Source: a bacterium (GTDB lineage: Bacteria; Vulcanimicrobiota; Xenobia; Xenobiales; JADMJV01). From it: a stretch of DNA of 64,000 nt. The notes beneath the pieces were generated by a model. It searched no databases, had not been told where the DNA came from, and saw only the letters and a list, made by a program, of their open reading frames with translations. Location: positions 52,989 to 116,988 of the forward strand of contig JAFEBA010000026.1 of assembly GCA_018266105.1 (NCBI GenBank). The letters run 5' to 3'. Shown here piece by piece: positions 26,719 through 34,755 of the stretch; positions within the stretch are counted from its first letter, which is position 1, and every line of letters starts with the position of its first letter. Made by a program: the position numbers and the translations under genes.

Positions 26719-28022
26719 AGATCCTCAGCACAGGTTACGCCGAACCTCGCGAGCGCGCTCCGCGTCTGGCCATGTTGGATGACTTTGACGGGGACCCCAA
26801 TGGATTTCCCCACGGCCAGGCGGTGGAGTCCGTGCTGCTCAGCCACAGCAATCTGACCCCCGATCAGATTCAGCGGATGCAGAATGAACCACCGCAAGCC
26901 GACCTGACCAAATTGATCAAGCAGGACAAGCTGGACTTTCTCACTGCCTTTCGCACCATGACGGCCCGCAATCTGGCCGGCTTCTACGGGGCCACAGCGC
27001 AAAACTTGCGCACCATTGTACAGGAGCAACCGACGGTCCAGGTCATTTCTCAGTCTCAGGGAGAGACCACCGCCCGCCAGTTGGAGATGATTTTCGATGG
27101 CGTGGTCAACAATCAGGCCTTTCGCGATGGAGTGGGGCAGGCACTGGGGCAGCCTGGAGCCAGCGCTGCCCAGGTTTGTCAGGGATTGCTGGCTGAAGCG
27201 GATGCAGTGGCCGGCAAGGACCCGCTGGTGCAGAAGGCTCGTCAGGAATACCAGCTGGCCGCTCGTGAGGCTTATCAACACGGCCTGACCTATGTGGTGG
27301 CTGCTGGTAACCACGGTGACTTCGCCCGTCAGTTAGAGAGCCTGGGCGTCGAGGCGAGCCCTTCGGCTTTTCGCAACATTCTGGTCTGTGATTACGCCAC
27401 CGTGGTGGGGGCCAACGATCCCCAGGGGCGTGAGTCCTCGCTCAATTCTCCCCATTCGGGTATTGAGGTGCGAGCTCTGGGCGAGGAGATCGCCTGGCAT
27501 TCCGAGGATGGTCAGAGTGGAGTGAACAGCGGCACCTCTTTCGCTACTCCTATCGTGGCCGGACAGATTCTGCGAGAATTGGACTCCAATCCAGCATTAA
27601 CTCCTTTCCAGCTGGAGAACAAGCTGGCCGGATTGGATAGCTATCAGGTCGATCAAGGTCAGGCTCTGGCTACCAGCAACGGTCAATCACTGTTGGGGGA
27701 TGGCCAACTGGAGTCGTATATCGCCGACCAGATCGGTCCAGGTTTCATTACTGATTTGACCAGCTCGGACGCCCTCCAGATGGCTCAGGCTCACCAGGAC
27801 TCCACTTTCTTTGGGTTGCCGGGTACCAAAGATCACGAGTTCCAGCTGGTGAGGATGGCTCCCAATTTGGACGGGAAGCGTCAGCTGGAAGTGGACACCT
27901 GGTTCAAGCAGGGCCATCACGTGCTTCAGGCTGTGGCTGAGAACGGAGTCTGGACGCACTTCCATGAGGAGCTGCATCTGGATAAGGCGCGCGAGCAGCA
28001 GATTCAGTCGGCCGGGGCTTAG
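26715..28022 (+). CDS. subtilisin-like serine protease (S8) without signal peptide
   Basis: A 435-residue protein from GTG 26715, overlapping the M20 stop by 4 nt. The S8 triad is visible: Asp in LAMLDDFDG (about residue 20), His in FPHGQAVESVL (about 33), oxyanion Asn in VVAAGNHGD, and Ser in NSGTSFATPIVAG. Only about 12 residues separate Asp and His, and a helical insert of about 130 residues lies between the His and the oxyanion strand; both are unusual. There is no signal peptide or clear propeptide. The start MKILSTGYAEP resembles other signal-less starts here. A protease pair with the M20 enzyme is likely; the target is unknown. Confidence 0.8.
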   Translation: MKILSTGYAEPRERAPRLAMLDDFDGDPNGFPHGQAVESVLLSHSNLTPDQIQRMQNEPPQADLTKLIKQDKLDFLTAFRTMTARNLAGFYGATAQNLRTIVQEQPTVQVISQSQGETTARQLEMIFDGVVNNQAFRDGVGQALGQPGASAAQVCQGLLAEADAVAGKDPLVQKARQEYQLAAREAYQHGLTYVVAAGNHGDFARQLESLGVEASPSAFRNILVCDYATVVGANDPQGRESSLNSPHSGIEVRALGEEIAWHSEDGQSGVNSGTSFATPIVAGQILRELDSNPALTPFQLENKLAGLDSYQVDQGQALATSNGQSLLGDGQLESYIADQIGPGFITDLTSSDALQMAQAHQDSTFFGLPGTKDHEFQLVRMAPNLDGKRQLEVDTWFKQGHHVLQAVAENGVWTHFHEELHLDKAREQQIQSAGA

Positions 28023-28052
28023 GAGTTGGGCCGAGTTCCGGCCAGGCTCCTA
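28020..28052. terminator. hairpin in the convergent gap
   Basis: TAGGAG and CTCCTA flank an inner GGCC/GGCC pair, forming an imperfect hairpin between the convergent subtilisin and HTH-protein genes. No T run follows on either strand, so its role as a terminator is weakly supported. Confidence 0.35.
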
Positions 28053-28535
28053 TCGTCGGCGGCTCTTCCGCCCGGCCTTCTTGCTGCGCGTCTCAAGCTT
28101 CTCGGCTTTCAGGGCGGCGTTTTCCAGCAAGCTGCGGTTCAGTTCCTGGCGTAACTCCTCGGCGCTCGCCTGCAATCGGCTGAGGCGCTCGTTCAGGACT
28201 TCCAGCTCACGCTCCGCCTGCAGATTTTGCAGCATCAGCCGGCAGTTGTCTGCCTCCAGCTGTTGGATGGCCTGGTGCCAGCCGAACCAGTTCAGAAATT
28301 TCTGCCAGGGACTGCTGGACCGGAAGGCTTCCTGCCCGGCTCCGGACTCCGCCGGCAGTTGCGGCTTCGTCCGGGCTTCCACAATTCGCTCTTGCTGGTT
28401 GACTCGGAATTTTTCTAACTCCCAGGGATGAACCGCCCCGTTGGGTGCCGGCAGAATACCCTCGCGGACCCAACTTTCCACCCATTCAGGGTCCACCCCC
28501 AGTCGCTTCACAACCTCTTCTAGATTGACCGCCAC
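28050..28535 (-). CDS. HTH (MerR-like)/coiled-coil protein with basic tail
   Basis: A 161-residue protein from GTG 28535; an in-frame stop lies four codons upstream, so this is the only good start. The first ~45 residues form a short helix-turn-helix (VVKRLGVDPEWVESWVREGIL), like the DNA-reading head of MerR/excisionase proteins. Residues ~85-150 are a heptad coiled coil (LEADNCRLMLQNLQAERELE, LNERLSRLQASAEEL). The last ten residues are strongly basic (KKAGRKSRRR). A small DNA-binding or nucleoid-type regulator is the most economical reading. It lies 9 nt downstream of the B-lectin gene on the same strand and is likely cotranscribed with it. Confidence 0.6.
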   Translation of the reverse strand: MAVNLEEVVKRLGVDPEWVESWVREGILPAPNGAVHPWELEKFRVNQQERIVEARTKPQLPAESGAGQEAFRSSSPWQKFLNWFGWHQAIQQLEADNCRLMLQNLQAERELEVLNERLSRLQASAEELRQELNRSLLENAALKAEKLETRSKKAGRKSRRR

Positions 28536-28544
28536 CTGGTGGAG

Positions 28545-30065
28545 CTACTGCTTGCCGACTGACCAGATGGGATTGCCCTCGCGGTACATCACCAGACGCC
28601 CATCGTCTTGCATCATCAACGATGTGCCGGTGTCGGTATTGCTCTTCCAAATGATTTTGCCGTCCCCGTCTCTGAGCCGCAGCCTCCCATCTGGATCCAG
28701 ACTGAAGACCACTTTCGACCCTCGGGTGTCGGACTGCCAGAGTGGATTGTTGCCACTGTATATGACCAGGTTTCCGTCCCCCTGCACCGCCAAAAAATAG
28801 GCGCCGCTGGGTGAGGTCAGGCGCCCTTTTACAACAATGCTCTGACCGGGAAGGAGCCTGTCCGTGGTTTTGGCCTGTGTGATGACCGCATCATTCGGGT
28901 TGGTGTGCAGCACCGAGTGAGGGCTCTGACCACCGATCTTGACCGGGAGCTGACTGGCCACGACCTGCAGAGTCAAAATTTCGGTGACCTCAAACTCAAG
29001 ACGGTAGTCGCCCGGAGTCAGGTTGGCCGGGAGGCTGACCTGGCCGCTCAGGTGAGTGCGGAAGTTGCTCACGTCTCCCTGCAGATTGCTCTGGTCGCGA
29101 GCCACCTCGAGGTTGGCCGAATTCTTCAGAATGGCTTTTACCTGGAAGCTGGGATGATGATTGGCTCCTGGCTTTACGTTATCCAATTCCAGGCCATAGT
29201 GAAGACTTCCGCCCGGAACGGGTTCGTTATCCAGGCTGCCGCTCAGCAAGGCCAGGGGAGGGAGCTTGCGAGTGACAGAAGTTGGCATCTGACCATTTTC
29301 CTGATAGAAAGACATGGCCTCGGCGGCCGTTTGGATATCCTCGATGTTGCGGATCAGGCTTTCGGGTTTCACCGTGACCGGATTGCCTTCAGGCGAATTG
29401 GTGACGATGGCCATGAAGGGAGCGGTGCCCCGACCGGTGCCCCAGCGAGTCAGAATGTCGTCGCTCAGAGCATCTTCGGAGACGTGCACGGTGACGGGGG
29501 AAGACCTGCTGTGTCGGGTTTGCGAAACCAGATAGGCCAGATCGATCTGATCCGCTTCTTCTTCGTTGCGACCAACGCAGTAAACGAGTTCTTGATTCGG
29601 TCGGGTCAGGTTGCGTATGTATCGAACCGTATCGATGCTGAGCCCGGTGCGCTTGACGCAGTAGTCCTCCGACTCCAGGTTGAGCAGCCGCGAAATCATC
29701 AGGTCCGCCTCAAACAGGCAAGACATGTTGCGCTGGATGGCGGGCGGATTGCCCATGACCTTCTCCGGAACACCCATGCTGGAGCGCGAGAAGCGGACGA
29801 TTGCTCCGCACGGAAGGGCCTGATCGCCAATTCCCAGCCGCTGTCGGTCTTGAGTCGGGATGGACTGATCGTAGATAACGATTCCTCTACCGGTCAACGG
29901 ATTGTAGCCGATCTTGAGGGCGTCTCGACGTTCCTTGATCAGTCCGGCCAGGCGGCTGTAGGTTGCTTTGTCTTTGCTAAAAACGCAGATCACGGCTCGT
30001 CCGCGCAGGTCCACGGCCACGGTCGGAACGGTCAGCAAAAAGACACCCAGCAACCATCTTTTCAT
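28545..30065 (-). CDS. secreted protein with C-terminal bulb-type (B-lectin) mannose-binding-like domain
   Basis: A 506-residue protein with a signal peptide (MKRWLLGVFLLTVPTVAVDL). Residues ~20-270 are a domain that I do not recognise, with paired cysteines. Residues ~280-380 look like a beta-sandwich (SLDNEPVPGGSLHYGLELD, TPGDYRLEFEV). The last ~105 residues are a B-lectin repeat domain: VQGDGNLVIYSGNNPLWQSD fits the QxDxNxVxY carbohydrate signature, followed by LDPDGRLRLRDGDGKIIWKS and MQDDGRLVMYREGNPIWS. In plants and some bacteriocins this domain binds mannose; here it probably binds surface or extracellular glycans. Confidence 0.8.
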   Translation of the reverse strand: MKRWLLGVFLLTVPTVAVDLRGRAVICVFSKDKATYSRLAGLIKERRDALKIGYNPLTGRGIVIYDQSIPTQDRQRLGIGDQALPCGAIVRFSRSSMGVPEKVMGNPPAIQRNMSCLFEADLMISRLLNLESEDYCVKRTGLSIDTVRYIRNLTRPNQELVYCVGRNEEEADQIDLAYLVSQTRHSRSSPVTVHVSEDALSDDILTRWGTGRGTAPFMAIVTNSPEGNPVTVKPESLIRNIEDIQTAAEAMSFYQENGQMPTSVTRKLPPLALLSGSLDNEPVPGGSLHYGLELDNVKPGANHHPSFQVKAILKNSANLEVARDQSNLQGDVSNFRTHLSGQVSLPANLTPGDYRLEFEVTEILTLQVVASQLPVKIGGQSPHSVLHTNPNDAVITQAKTTDRLLPGQSIVVKGRLTSPSGAYFLAVQGDGNLVIYSGNNPLWQSDTRGSKVVFSLDPDGRLRLRDGDGKIIWKSNTDTGTSLMMQDDGRLVMYREGNPIWSVGKQ

Positions 30066-30113
30066 AGGCGCAGGTTTCCCGGCTCTCAGCCAGGCTCCTG
30101 GTCTTCAGAAGCA

Positions 30114-30143
30114 CGAAAGCGAGGGGGTCAGCCCTCGCTTTCG
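30114..30143. terminator. perfect 12-bp hairpin downstream of the transglycosylase gene
   Basis: CGAAAGCGAGGG (30114-30125) and CCCTCGCTTTCG (30132-30143) form a perfect stem with a 6-nt loop between two minus-strand genes. The following minus-strand sequence has few T residues, so it may be a rho-independent terminator with a weak tail or an mRNA-stabilising hairpin. Confidence 0.5.
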
Positions 30144-30178
30144 CACAACGAACGAAACCAGTTTCTCCTGATTCGAGA

Positions 30179-31261
30179 TCAGGCCATGCGGTTGTTTCCG
30201 CCGCCCTGGGCCGAACCCAGAGCCGCCTGATAGGTCGACCACTGGTTGCCTTTGCCGTGGGTGATGGCCCAGGCGCAGGTCAGGGCCTGAGCTTTCCAAT
30301 CGGTCCAGTTCTCGCTGACGCCCTGCCAGGCTTGAGGGTTGGCCTGCTTGGCCTGAGGCATCATTGATTGGAAGGTGGGTTGGATGAACTGGAACATACC
30401 TTTCGAGGGAGTGCCCTTCTTGGCGTTGCTATCCCAGTTGTTGGCGATGTCGCCGGTATTGAAGTTGGACTCACGGCGGGCAATCTCTTTGAGAACGCCT
30501 GGGTCGGCACCGTAGGACTGAGCCGCGAACTGAAGGAACTGCTCCACTTCTTGAGGCGCCGCCCCACCGGCGTTGTTGGCGCCACCTGCCGGGGCCGCGC
30601 CGCCCGGGCCACCCGCGTCACCACCCGCTGGAGCTCCACCTCCGCCAGCCGGGGCTCCGCCGCCACCCGCCGGTGCGCCCCCGCCAGCGGGTGCGCCGCC
30701 ACCGTTGTTGCCACCGGCTGGGGCCGCCCCACCGCCGTTGTTGTTTCCGCCCACAGGAGCCGGGCCGCCTTTGTCGTCGCCGCCCTTATTGGGAGCGGCG
30801 GGATCGCCGTTCATTTGCTTTTGCAGGTTGGCAATTTCCCCCTGAAGCCGGGCAACCGCGTCTTTGTCGCCGCGTTTCTCGGCATCCTTTAGCTCTTGCT
30901 GGAGCTTATCCAGTTGCTGTTGGGCTTCTTTTTTGTCGAGAGGTTTCTTGGGATCGTCAGCCTTCTTGGGGTCATCAGCTTTTTTGGGATCATCAGCCTG
31001 CTTGGCATCGCCGGCCTTGGGATCGTCCTTTTTATCGGCCTTCTTGGGGTCGTCTTTGAAATTGTCCATCAGGGCACCGATATGATTGGCATTGCCCTTC
31101 TCGTTCTTTTTCGCCTCGGCAGAGAGTTCCACCGGCTTGGCGGGCTCGGCTTTTGGCTCCGGTTTGGTCTCTACCGGCTTGGGTTTCTCCACCGGCTTGC
31201 TGGGTTTGATGTTGCTTGCGTGGTTATTGTGATTCGCCCCGTCCGTGCGCTTAATTGCCAT
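30179..31261 (-). CDS. lytic transglycosylase-like protein with repetitive linker, no Sec signal
   Basis: About 360 residues from ATG 31261. The upstream ATG (31267) directly abuts AGGAG, whereas 31261 has the ideal 6-nt spacing. Residues 1-60 are polar (MAIKRTDGANHNNHASN) and lysine/proline-rich, with no signal peptide. Then come a KKADDP repeat, a short coiled coil, and a long GGGAPAG repeat. The C-terminal ~110 residues are an SLT lysozyme-like domain: ARRESNFNTGDIANN with the catalytic Glu, SKGMFQFIQPTFQSM, and AWAITHGKGNQWSTY. Peptidoglycan lies outside the cytoplasm, so a non-Sec export route (type III, holin or lysis) must exist if it is active. Flagellar and injectisome systems use such enzymes to open the wall. 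Confidence 0.8.
   Translation of the reverse strand: MAIKRTDGANHNNHASNIKPSKPVEKPKPVETKPEPKAEPAKPVELSAEAKKNEKGNANHIGALMDNFKDDPKKADKKDDPKAGDAKQADDPKKADDPKKADDPKKPLDKKEAQQQLDKLQQELKDAEKRGDKDAVARLQGEIANLQKQMNGDPAAPNKGGDDKGGPAPVGGNNNGGGAAPAGGNNGGGAPAGGGAPAGGGGAPAGGGGAPAGGDAGGPGGAAPAGGANNAGGAAPQEVEQFLQFAAQSYGADPGVLKEIARRESNFNTGDIANNWDSNAKKGTPSKGMFQFIQPTFQSMMPQAKQANPQAWQGVSENWTDWKAQALTCAWAITHGKGNQWSTYQAALGSAQGGGNNRMA
30570..30760 (-). repeat. GC-rich tandem repeat coding for GGGAPAG-type linker
   Basis: Degenerate tandem repeats encode repeated G/A/P units within the transglycosylase gene. A second, shorter repeat (about 30930-31010) encodes KKADDP units. These are flexible linkers and sites prone to length variation. 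Confidence 0.8.
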
Positions 31262-31422
31262 TGCCATCTCCTAAATCAGGGTTTTGTTGATTATGCCATG
31301 CCGTACCTGGACGGCGAGCCGGAAGGTGTTTACGGATTGTGAACTGAGTAAACTTTCTGTGTCAGTCTGTAACCTTTGCTTTAGAAATGAGTTTGAGCAA
31401 CGGAGGCGAACCGCCTGCGCCT

Positions 31423-32742
31423 ATGAAAAAACTGCTGGCTCTATTGTTGTTGAGCGCGCCGCTGGCGGCTCAGGAGGTCGACTCCCTCTTTGATCGGGTG
31501 GAGCGGTCCAGTTTCCAATACTTTTGGGAAGGCGCGGAGCCGACCAGCGGATTGGCCCGCGAGCGCATCCATTGCGACGGTCACTATCCAGATAACGACC
31601 AGGATATCGTTACCATCGGTGGCAGCGGGTTTGGCTTGATGGCTCTCCTGGCTGGTCTCGAGCGAGGTTACATCACTCGGGAGCAAGCGGTCGAGCGTTT
31701 CGAGCGGATAGCCAGTTTCTTGGAGAAAGCGGACCGGTTTCATGGAGCCTGGCCCCACTGGCTGCATCCAACAGGCACGGTCAAGCCGTTTGGGACCAAG
31801 GATGATGGCGGTGATCTGGTGGAGTCCTCTTTCCTGGCCCAGGGGATGTTGTGTGTGCGCCAGTATTTTCGACAGGGCTCGGCCCGAGAGCAGGCGCTGG
31901 CTGAACGCTTCGACCGCCTTTGGCGAGACATTGATTTCGACTGGTACCGCAATGGCCAGAACGTTCTCTACTGGCACTGGAGTCCCAAGTATGCCTGGCA
32001 GATGAACTTCCCCGTTCACGGCTACAACGAATGTCTGATCATGTATGTGCTGGCGGCTTCTTCCCCGACCCATCCGGTGGCGCCTGAAGTTTATCATCAA
32101 GGCTGGGCAGAAGGCGGTAAGATTCGTGAGCCCCATCTTGCTCTGGGAATTCCACTGCAGCTTCATCACCAGGGGGATGCGCCCAATGGGGGGCCATTGT
32201 TCTGGGCCCACTACTCCTGGCTGGGGCTGGACCCAAGGGGGCTGAGTGACCAGTATGCGGACTACCAGCAAGAAACCCATAATCAGGCCGAGATTAACTA
32301 TCGTTGGTGTGTGGAGAACCCCAAGAAATACAAGGGGTATGGACAGGACAACTGGGGCCTCACAGCCAGTTATTCAGTCAAAGGCTACGCCGCTCATGCG
32401 CCGACCTTGCAGGATGACCTCGGGGTCATTTCGCCCACCGCCGCCCTCTCTTCGTTCCCCTATTTGCCGGCTGAGGCCAGTCGCGCCATGCATCACTGGA
32501 GCGACAAGGTTTATGGACCCTATGGCCCCTATGACGCTTTCAGTGAACACGAGAACTGGTATCCTCAGCGTTATCTTGCCATCGATCAGGGGCCGATCGT
32601 GGTGATGATGGAGAACTATCGCAGCGGGCTCATCTGGCGGCTTTTTATGTCCTGTCCGGAAGTGCAGGAGGGCCTGCGAAAACTGGGATTTACTCGCAGA
32701 CTCTCGGCTCTAAAGGAAGAGCACCAGGGCTCTCAACCTTAG
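31423..32742 (+). CDS. secreted GH144-type glucanase (glucoamylase-family domain)
   Basis: About 439 residues from ATG 31423, where a clear signal peptide starts (MKKLLALLLLSAPLAAQEV). The mature protein opens with SSFQYFWEGAEPTSGLARER, then IGGSGFGLMALLAGLERGYI, GAWPHWLHPTG, and DDGGDLVESSFLAQGMLCVRQYF. It ends with GPYGPYDAF and YLAIDQGPIVVMMENYRSGL. These are the (alpha/alpha)6-barrel blocks of the PF10091 glucoamylase domain, which includes GH144 endo-beta-1,2-glucanases. The acidic DLVE and ENY residues probably serve in catalysis. Periplasmic or extracellular hydrolysis of a beta-glucan is likely; exact linkage is not provable from motifs. Confidence 0.8.
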   Translation: MKKLLALLLLSAPLAAQEVDSLFDRVERSSFQYFWEGAEPTSGLARERIHCDGHYPDNDQDIVTIGGSGFGLMALLAGLERGYITREQAVERFERIASFLEKADRFHGAWPHWLHPTGTVKPFGTKDDGGDLVESSFLAQGMLCVRQYFRQGSAREQALAERFDRLWRDIDFDWYRNGQNVLYWHWSPKYAWQMNFPVHGYNECLIMYVLAASSPTHPVAPEVYHQGWAEGGKIREPHLALGIPLQLHHQGDAPNGGPLFWAHYSWLGLDPRGLSDQYADYQQETHNQAEINYRWCVENPKKYKGYGQDNWGLTASYSVKGYAAHAPTLQDDLGVISPTAALSSFPYLPAEASRAMHHWSDKVYGPYGPYDAFSEHENWYPQRYLAIDQGPIVVMMENYRSGLIWRLFMSCPEVQEGLRKLGFTRRLSALKEEHQGSQP

Positions 32743-32758
32743 GCTTTTGGAAAAAAGT

Positions 32759-32774
32759 GCAACTACAAGGTTGC
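32759..32774. promoter_or_regulatory. palindromic operator O1 (GCAAC-N6-GTTGC)
   Basis: GCAAC (32759-32763), six bases, GTTGC (32770-32774). The same dyad recurs 41 bp downstream, about four helical turns. It overlaps the putative -35 hexamer of the SRPBCC-ArsR operon. A winged-helix ArsR repressor encoded in that operon is the natural ligand. Confidence 0.75.
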
Positions 32775-32799
32775 GTGTTTGGCGAAGGGCTGCTAAAGT
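32771..32799 (+). promoter_or_regulatory. sigma70-type promoter of the SRPBCC-ArsR operon
   Basis: TTGCGT (32771-32776), a 17-bp spacer, and TAAAGT (32794-32799). The spacing is ideal, and both hexamers are bracketed or overlapped by the two dyads, as expected for autorepression. Confidence 0.6.
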
Positions 32800-32815
32800 G
32801 CAACCTGGAGGTTGC
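32800..32815. promoter_or_regulatory. palindromic operator O2 (GCAAC-N6-GTTGC)
   Basis: GCAAC (32800-32804), CTGGAG, GTTGC (32811-32815). It lies just after the -10 hexamer, and its central TGGAG doubles as the ribosome site for the TTG start at 32821, so a bound repressor would block initiation at the transcription start. Confidence 0.75.
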
Positions 32816-32820
32816 GTAAT

Positions 32821-33270
32821 TTGAACAGAATTGAAAAGACCATTGAGCTGAAGGCGCCGCGCTCTCGTGTTTGGCTTGCTTTAACCGACCATCAACAATT
32901 TGGTCAGTGGTTCAGAGTGAATATTCAGGCCCCGTTTGAAGTCGGTCAGACTTCGCGAGGGCATATGACCTACCCGGGCTATGAACATGTTCAGTGGCTC
33001 GCTGTGATCGAGGCGATCGAGCCGGAGACGCGTTTCGCGTATAGCTGGCATCCCTATGCCGCCGAGCCTGGTTACGACTACTCGCAGGAGGAGCGGACGA
33101 TGGTTGAGTTTCGGCTTGAGGAGATAGCCGATGGAACCCGTCTTCATGTCGTCGAAAGCGGCTTTGATAAGGTGCCCGAGGCACGAAGAGCCGAGGCCTT
33201 TCGCCGCAATGAAGGGGGGTGGAGTCAGCAGATGCAGAACATTGCTGAGTATGTGTTCGCTCACCCGTGA
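32821..33270 (+). CDS. SRPBCC (AHSA1-like) domain protein
   Basis: About 149 residues. A TTG at 32821 lies 10 nt after TGGAGG; an in-frame TTG at 32812 is too close to it. The fold is recognisable from IEKTIELKAPRSRVWLALTD, FGQWFRVNIQAPFEVGQ, the FAYSWHPYA strand, and the C-terminal helix AFRRNEGGWSQQMQNIAEYV, as in the AHSA1/START-like family. Such proteins bind hydrophobic ligands. SRPBCC plus ArsR operons are common and are usually autoregulated. The ArsR gene follows 30 nt downstream. Confidence 0.8.
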   Translation: MNRIEKTIELKAPRSRVWLALTDHQQFGQWFRVNIQAPFEVGQTSRGHMTYPGYEHVQWLAVIEAIEPETRFAYSWHPYAAEPGYDYSQEERTMVEFRLEEIADGTRLHVVESGFDKVPEARRAEAFRRNEGGWSQQMQNIAEYVFAHP

Positions 33271-33300
33271 TCTGCGCTTTCCCGGAGGCAAGATTCGCCA

Positions 33301-33609
33301 GTGGTGACCGCCCGGCTCATTTTCGCCGCGCTGGCTGACGAGACCAGGTTAAGCCTCTTACAGCGGCTCAGCCGGGGTCCGCGGTCCATTACCCAGCTGT
33401 CTGAAGGTTCTTCGATCAGCCGCCAGGCGGTCACCAAGCATCTCAAAGTGATGCAGGAGGCCGGCCTGGTGCGCTGCAGCAGACAGGGTCGAGAAAGTGT
33501 CTTTCAAGTCGACCCTACCCCCCTTCGTCAGGCCGAGGACTATCTGAACCAGGTCTCAGCTCAGTGGGATGAGGCCCTGGCCAGGCTGAAGGCTTTCGTC
33601 GAAGATTGA
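33301..33609 (+). CDS. ArsR-family transcriptional regulator
   Basis: A 102-residue winged-helix protein. The pattern LADETRLSLLQRLSRGPRSI, SISRQAVTKHLKVMQEAGLV, and RQGRESVFQVDP is the ArsR HTH and beta-wing. There are no cysteine metal ligands (no CVC motif), so it is not a canonical metal sensor but the type paired with SRPBCC proteins. CGGAGG lies 12 nt upstream of the GTG. It likely binds the two dyads upstream of the operon. Its end is one base from the convergent gene at 33611. Confidence 0.88.
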   Translation: MVTARLIFAALADETRLSLLQRLSRGPRSITQLSEGSSISRQAVTKHLKVMQEAGLVRCSRQGRESVFQVDPTPLRQAEDYLNQVSAQWDEALARLKAFVED

Positions 33610-33610
33610 C

Positions 33611-34711
33611 TTAATCAAAGTAGTAGCTCCGGTTTTCCTGCTGGCAGCAGGTGTAGGACTGCTCTGTGATCGGATACTCGCCTTCGTTCTGGTCCTGATA
33701 AGTCAGGAGCAAGCGGCGCGTGTTCCTATACTCAATCAGTCGAGCCGAATACTTGCGAGCGTCGGTGCCCAAACCTTGATACTGCATTTTGCCGTTGAAA
33801 GCGGTGCCGCGCGCCAGGTAAATAGTTGTGTCGTCCTGATCTGGCCGGTTCACGGTGATGGCGGCCGTGACGTGAGCCAGGCCCCTTTCGTCCATTTCTG
33901 AGGTCAGGGCGGTCAGGGTATTTTGCATCCCCTGAATGGCTACGATGGCGGCCGCGACGGCAGCCGTGACGTTGATCTTTTCTTTGCTTAGAAATGGGCC
34001 GGCCGTGAGAAACGCAAAATTGTCTTCTCCGAGATCGGCGCGCAAACGACGGTGCACGGCGTTGTTTTGGTCATAGGCCGCCAGGCAGCCGACCACCGCG
34101 CCGCAGGCTGCTCGAGGCTCGCGCCAGCGCGATTCCTGAGTTTCACCAAATTTTACGGCTCCATCCGATTGGTCTAGCCGGCCACAGTGGGTCTTGAGGT
34201 CGATGGCCACCAGCACATAAGACTGCGCGTTGCCCTGATAAATGGAGTGCCTCAACGTCTTGTCCAGCTGGTGGGCCACCGTCACGTGGGCCAGGGTTCG
34301 CCCGTCGTCGGTGCCCCCACCGGTTGGAGAGAAGGCTTCCAATTTGAATTCGCCCATTTCGCTCAGCGTGGCGAACCGAGAGGCCACTATATTCTCGTAT
34401 GAGCTGGTGGCTTCGCCCTGATGGATGCGGTCGCCGCAGTTGGTGTGGGCCAGGGTGGTGCATACGCTGGGCAACGAGAAGTCCGCTCCGCAGGCTCGCA
34501 CATCGGGATTGTCATCGATTCCCGCGAATTGCAGTTCGTCGCGTAGAAGCTGCATTCCATTGACCAGCACGTATCGGTCGCTAACCAATTCGTGCAGGTA
34601 GACGTCATAGGCGTCTCGTTCTAGCCCGAAATCGGCGCCCAGGGACCAGAATTTGGCAATTCGCGTTGAGGCTGCGGAGGGATCAAATTGTGTCATCCTC
34701 CAGCCTTTCAC
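33611..34711 (-). CDS. hypothetical protein, cysteine-containing, no signal peptide
   Basis: A 366-residue protein that I do not recognise. A GTG at 34711 and an ATG at 34696 (MTQFDPSAAS) are both possible starts, and neither has ideal spacing to GGAGG. Two segments, TLAHVTVAHQLD and GLAHVTAAITVNRPD, are similar and may mark an internal duplication; each is followed by SYVLVAIDLK- or TTIYLARGT-type strands. Several cysteines (ACGADF, HTNCGD, CGAVVGC, YTCCQQ) could form disulfides. No motif assigns a function. Confidence 0.55.
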   Translation of the reverse strand: MKGWRMTQFDPSAASTRIAKFWSLGADFGLERDAYDVYLHELVSDRYVLVNGMQLLRDELQFAGIDDNPDVRACGADFSLPSVCTTLAHTNCGDRIHQGEATSSYENIVASRFATLSEMGEFKLEAFSPTGGGTDDGRTLAHVTVAHQLDKTLRHSIYQGNAQSYVLVAIDLKTHCGRLDQSDGAVKFGETQESRWREPRAACGAVVGCLAAYDQNNAVHRRLRADLGEDNFAFLTAGPFLSKEKINVTAAVAAAIVAIQGMQNTLTALTSEMDERGLAHVTAAITVNRPDQDDTTIYLARGTAFNGKMQYQGLGTDARKYSARLIEYRNTRRLLLTYQDQNEGEYPITEQSYTCCQQENRSYYFD

Positions 34712-34755
34712 GGGGACCGATCATACCCTGCGAGATTTATGGATGGTGCAAACCT

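Noticed and set aside
28905..30230. 441-residue plus-strand frame opposite the B-lectin gene
   Set aside because: Antisense frame; the minus strand has a signal peptide, a lectin signature and a proper start.
30560..31040. Short repeats as a possible CRISPR array
   Set aside because: Units are contiguous and in-frame, coding for GGGAPAG and KKADDP linkers; there are no unique spacers of constant length.
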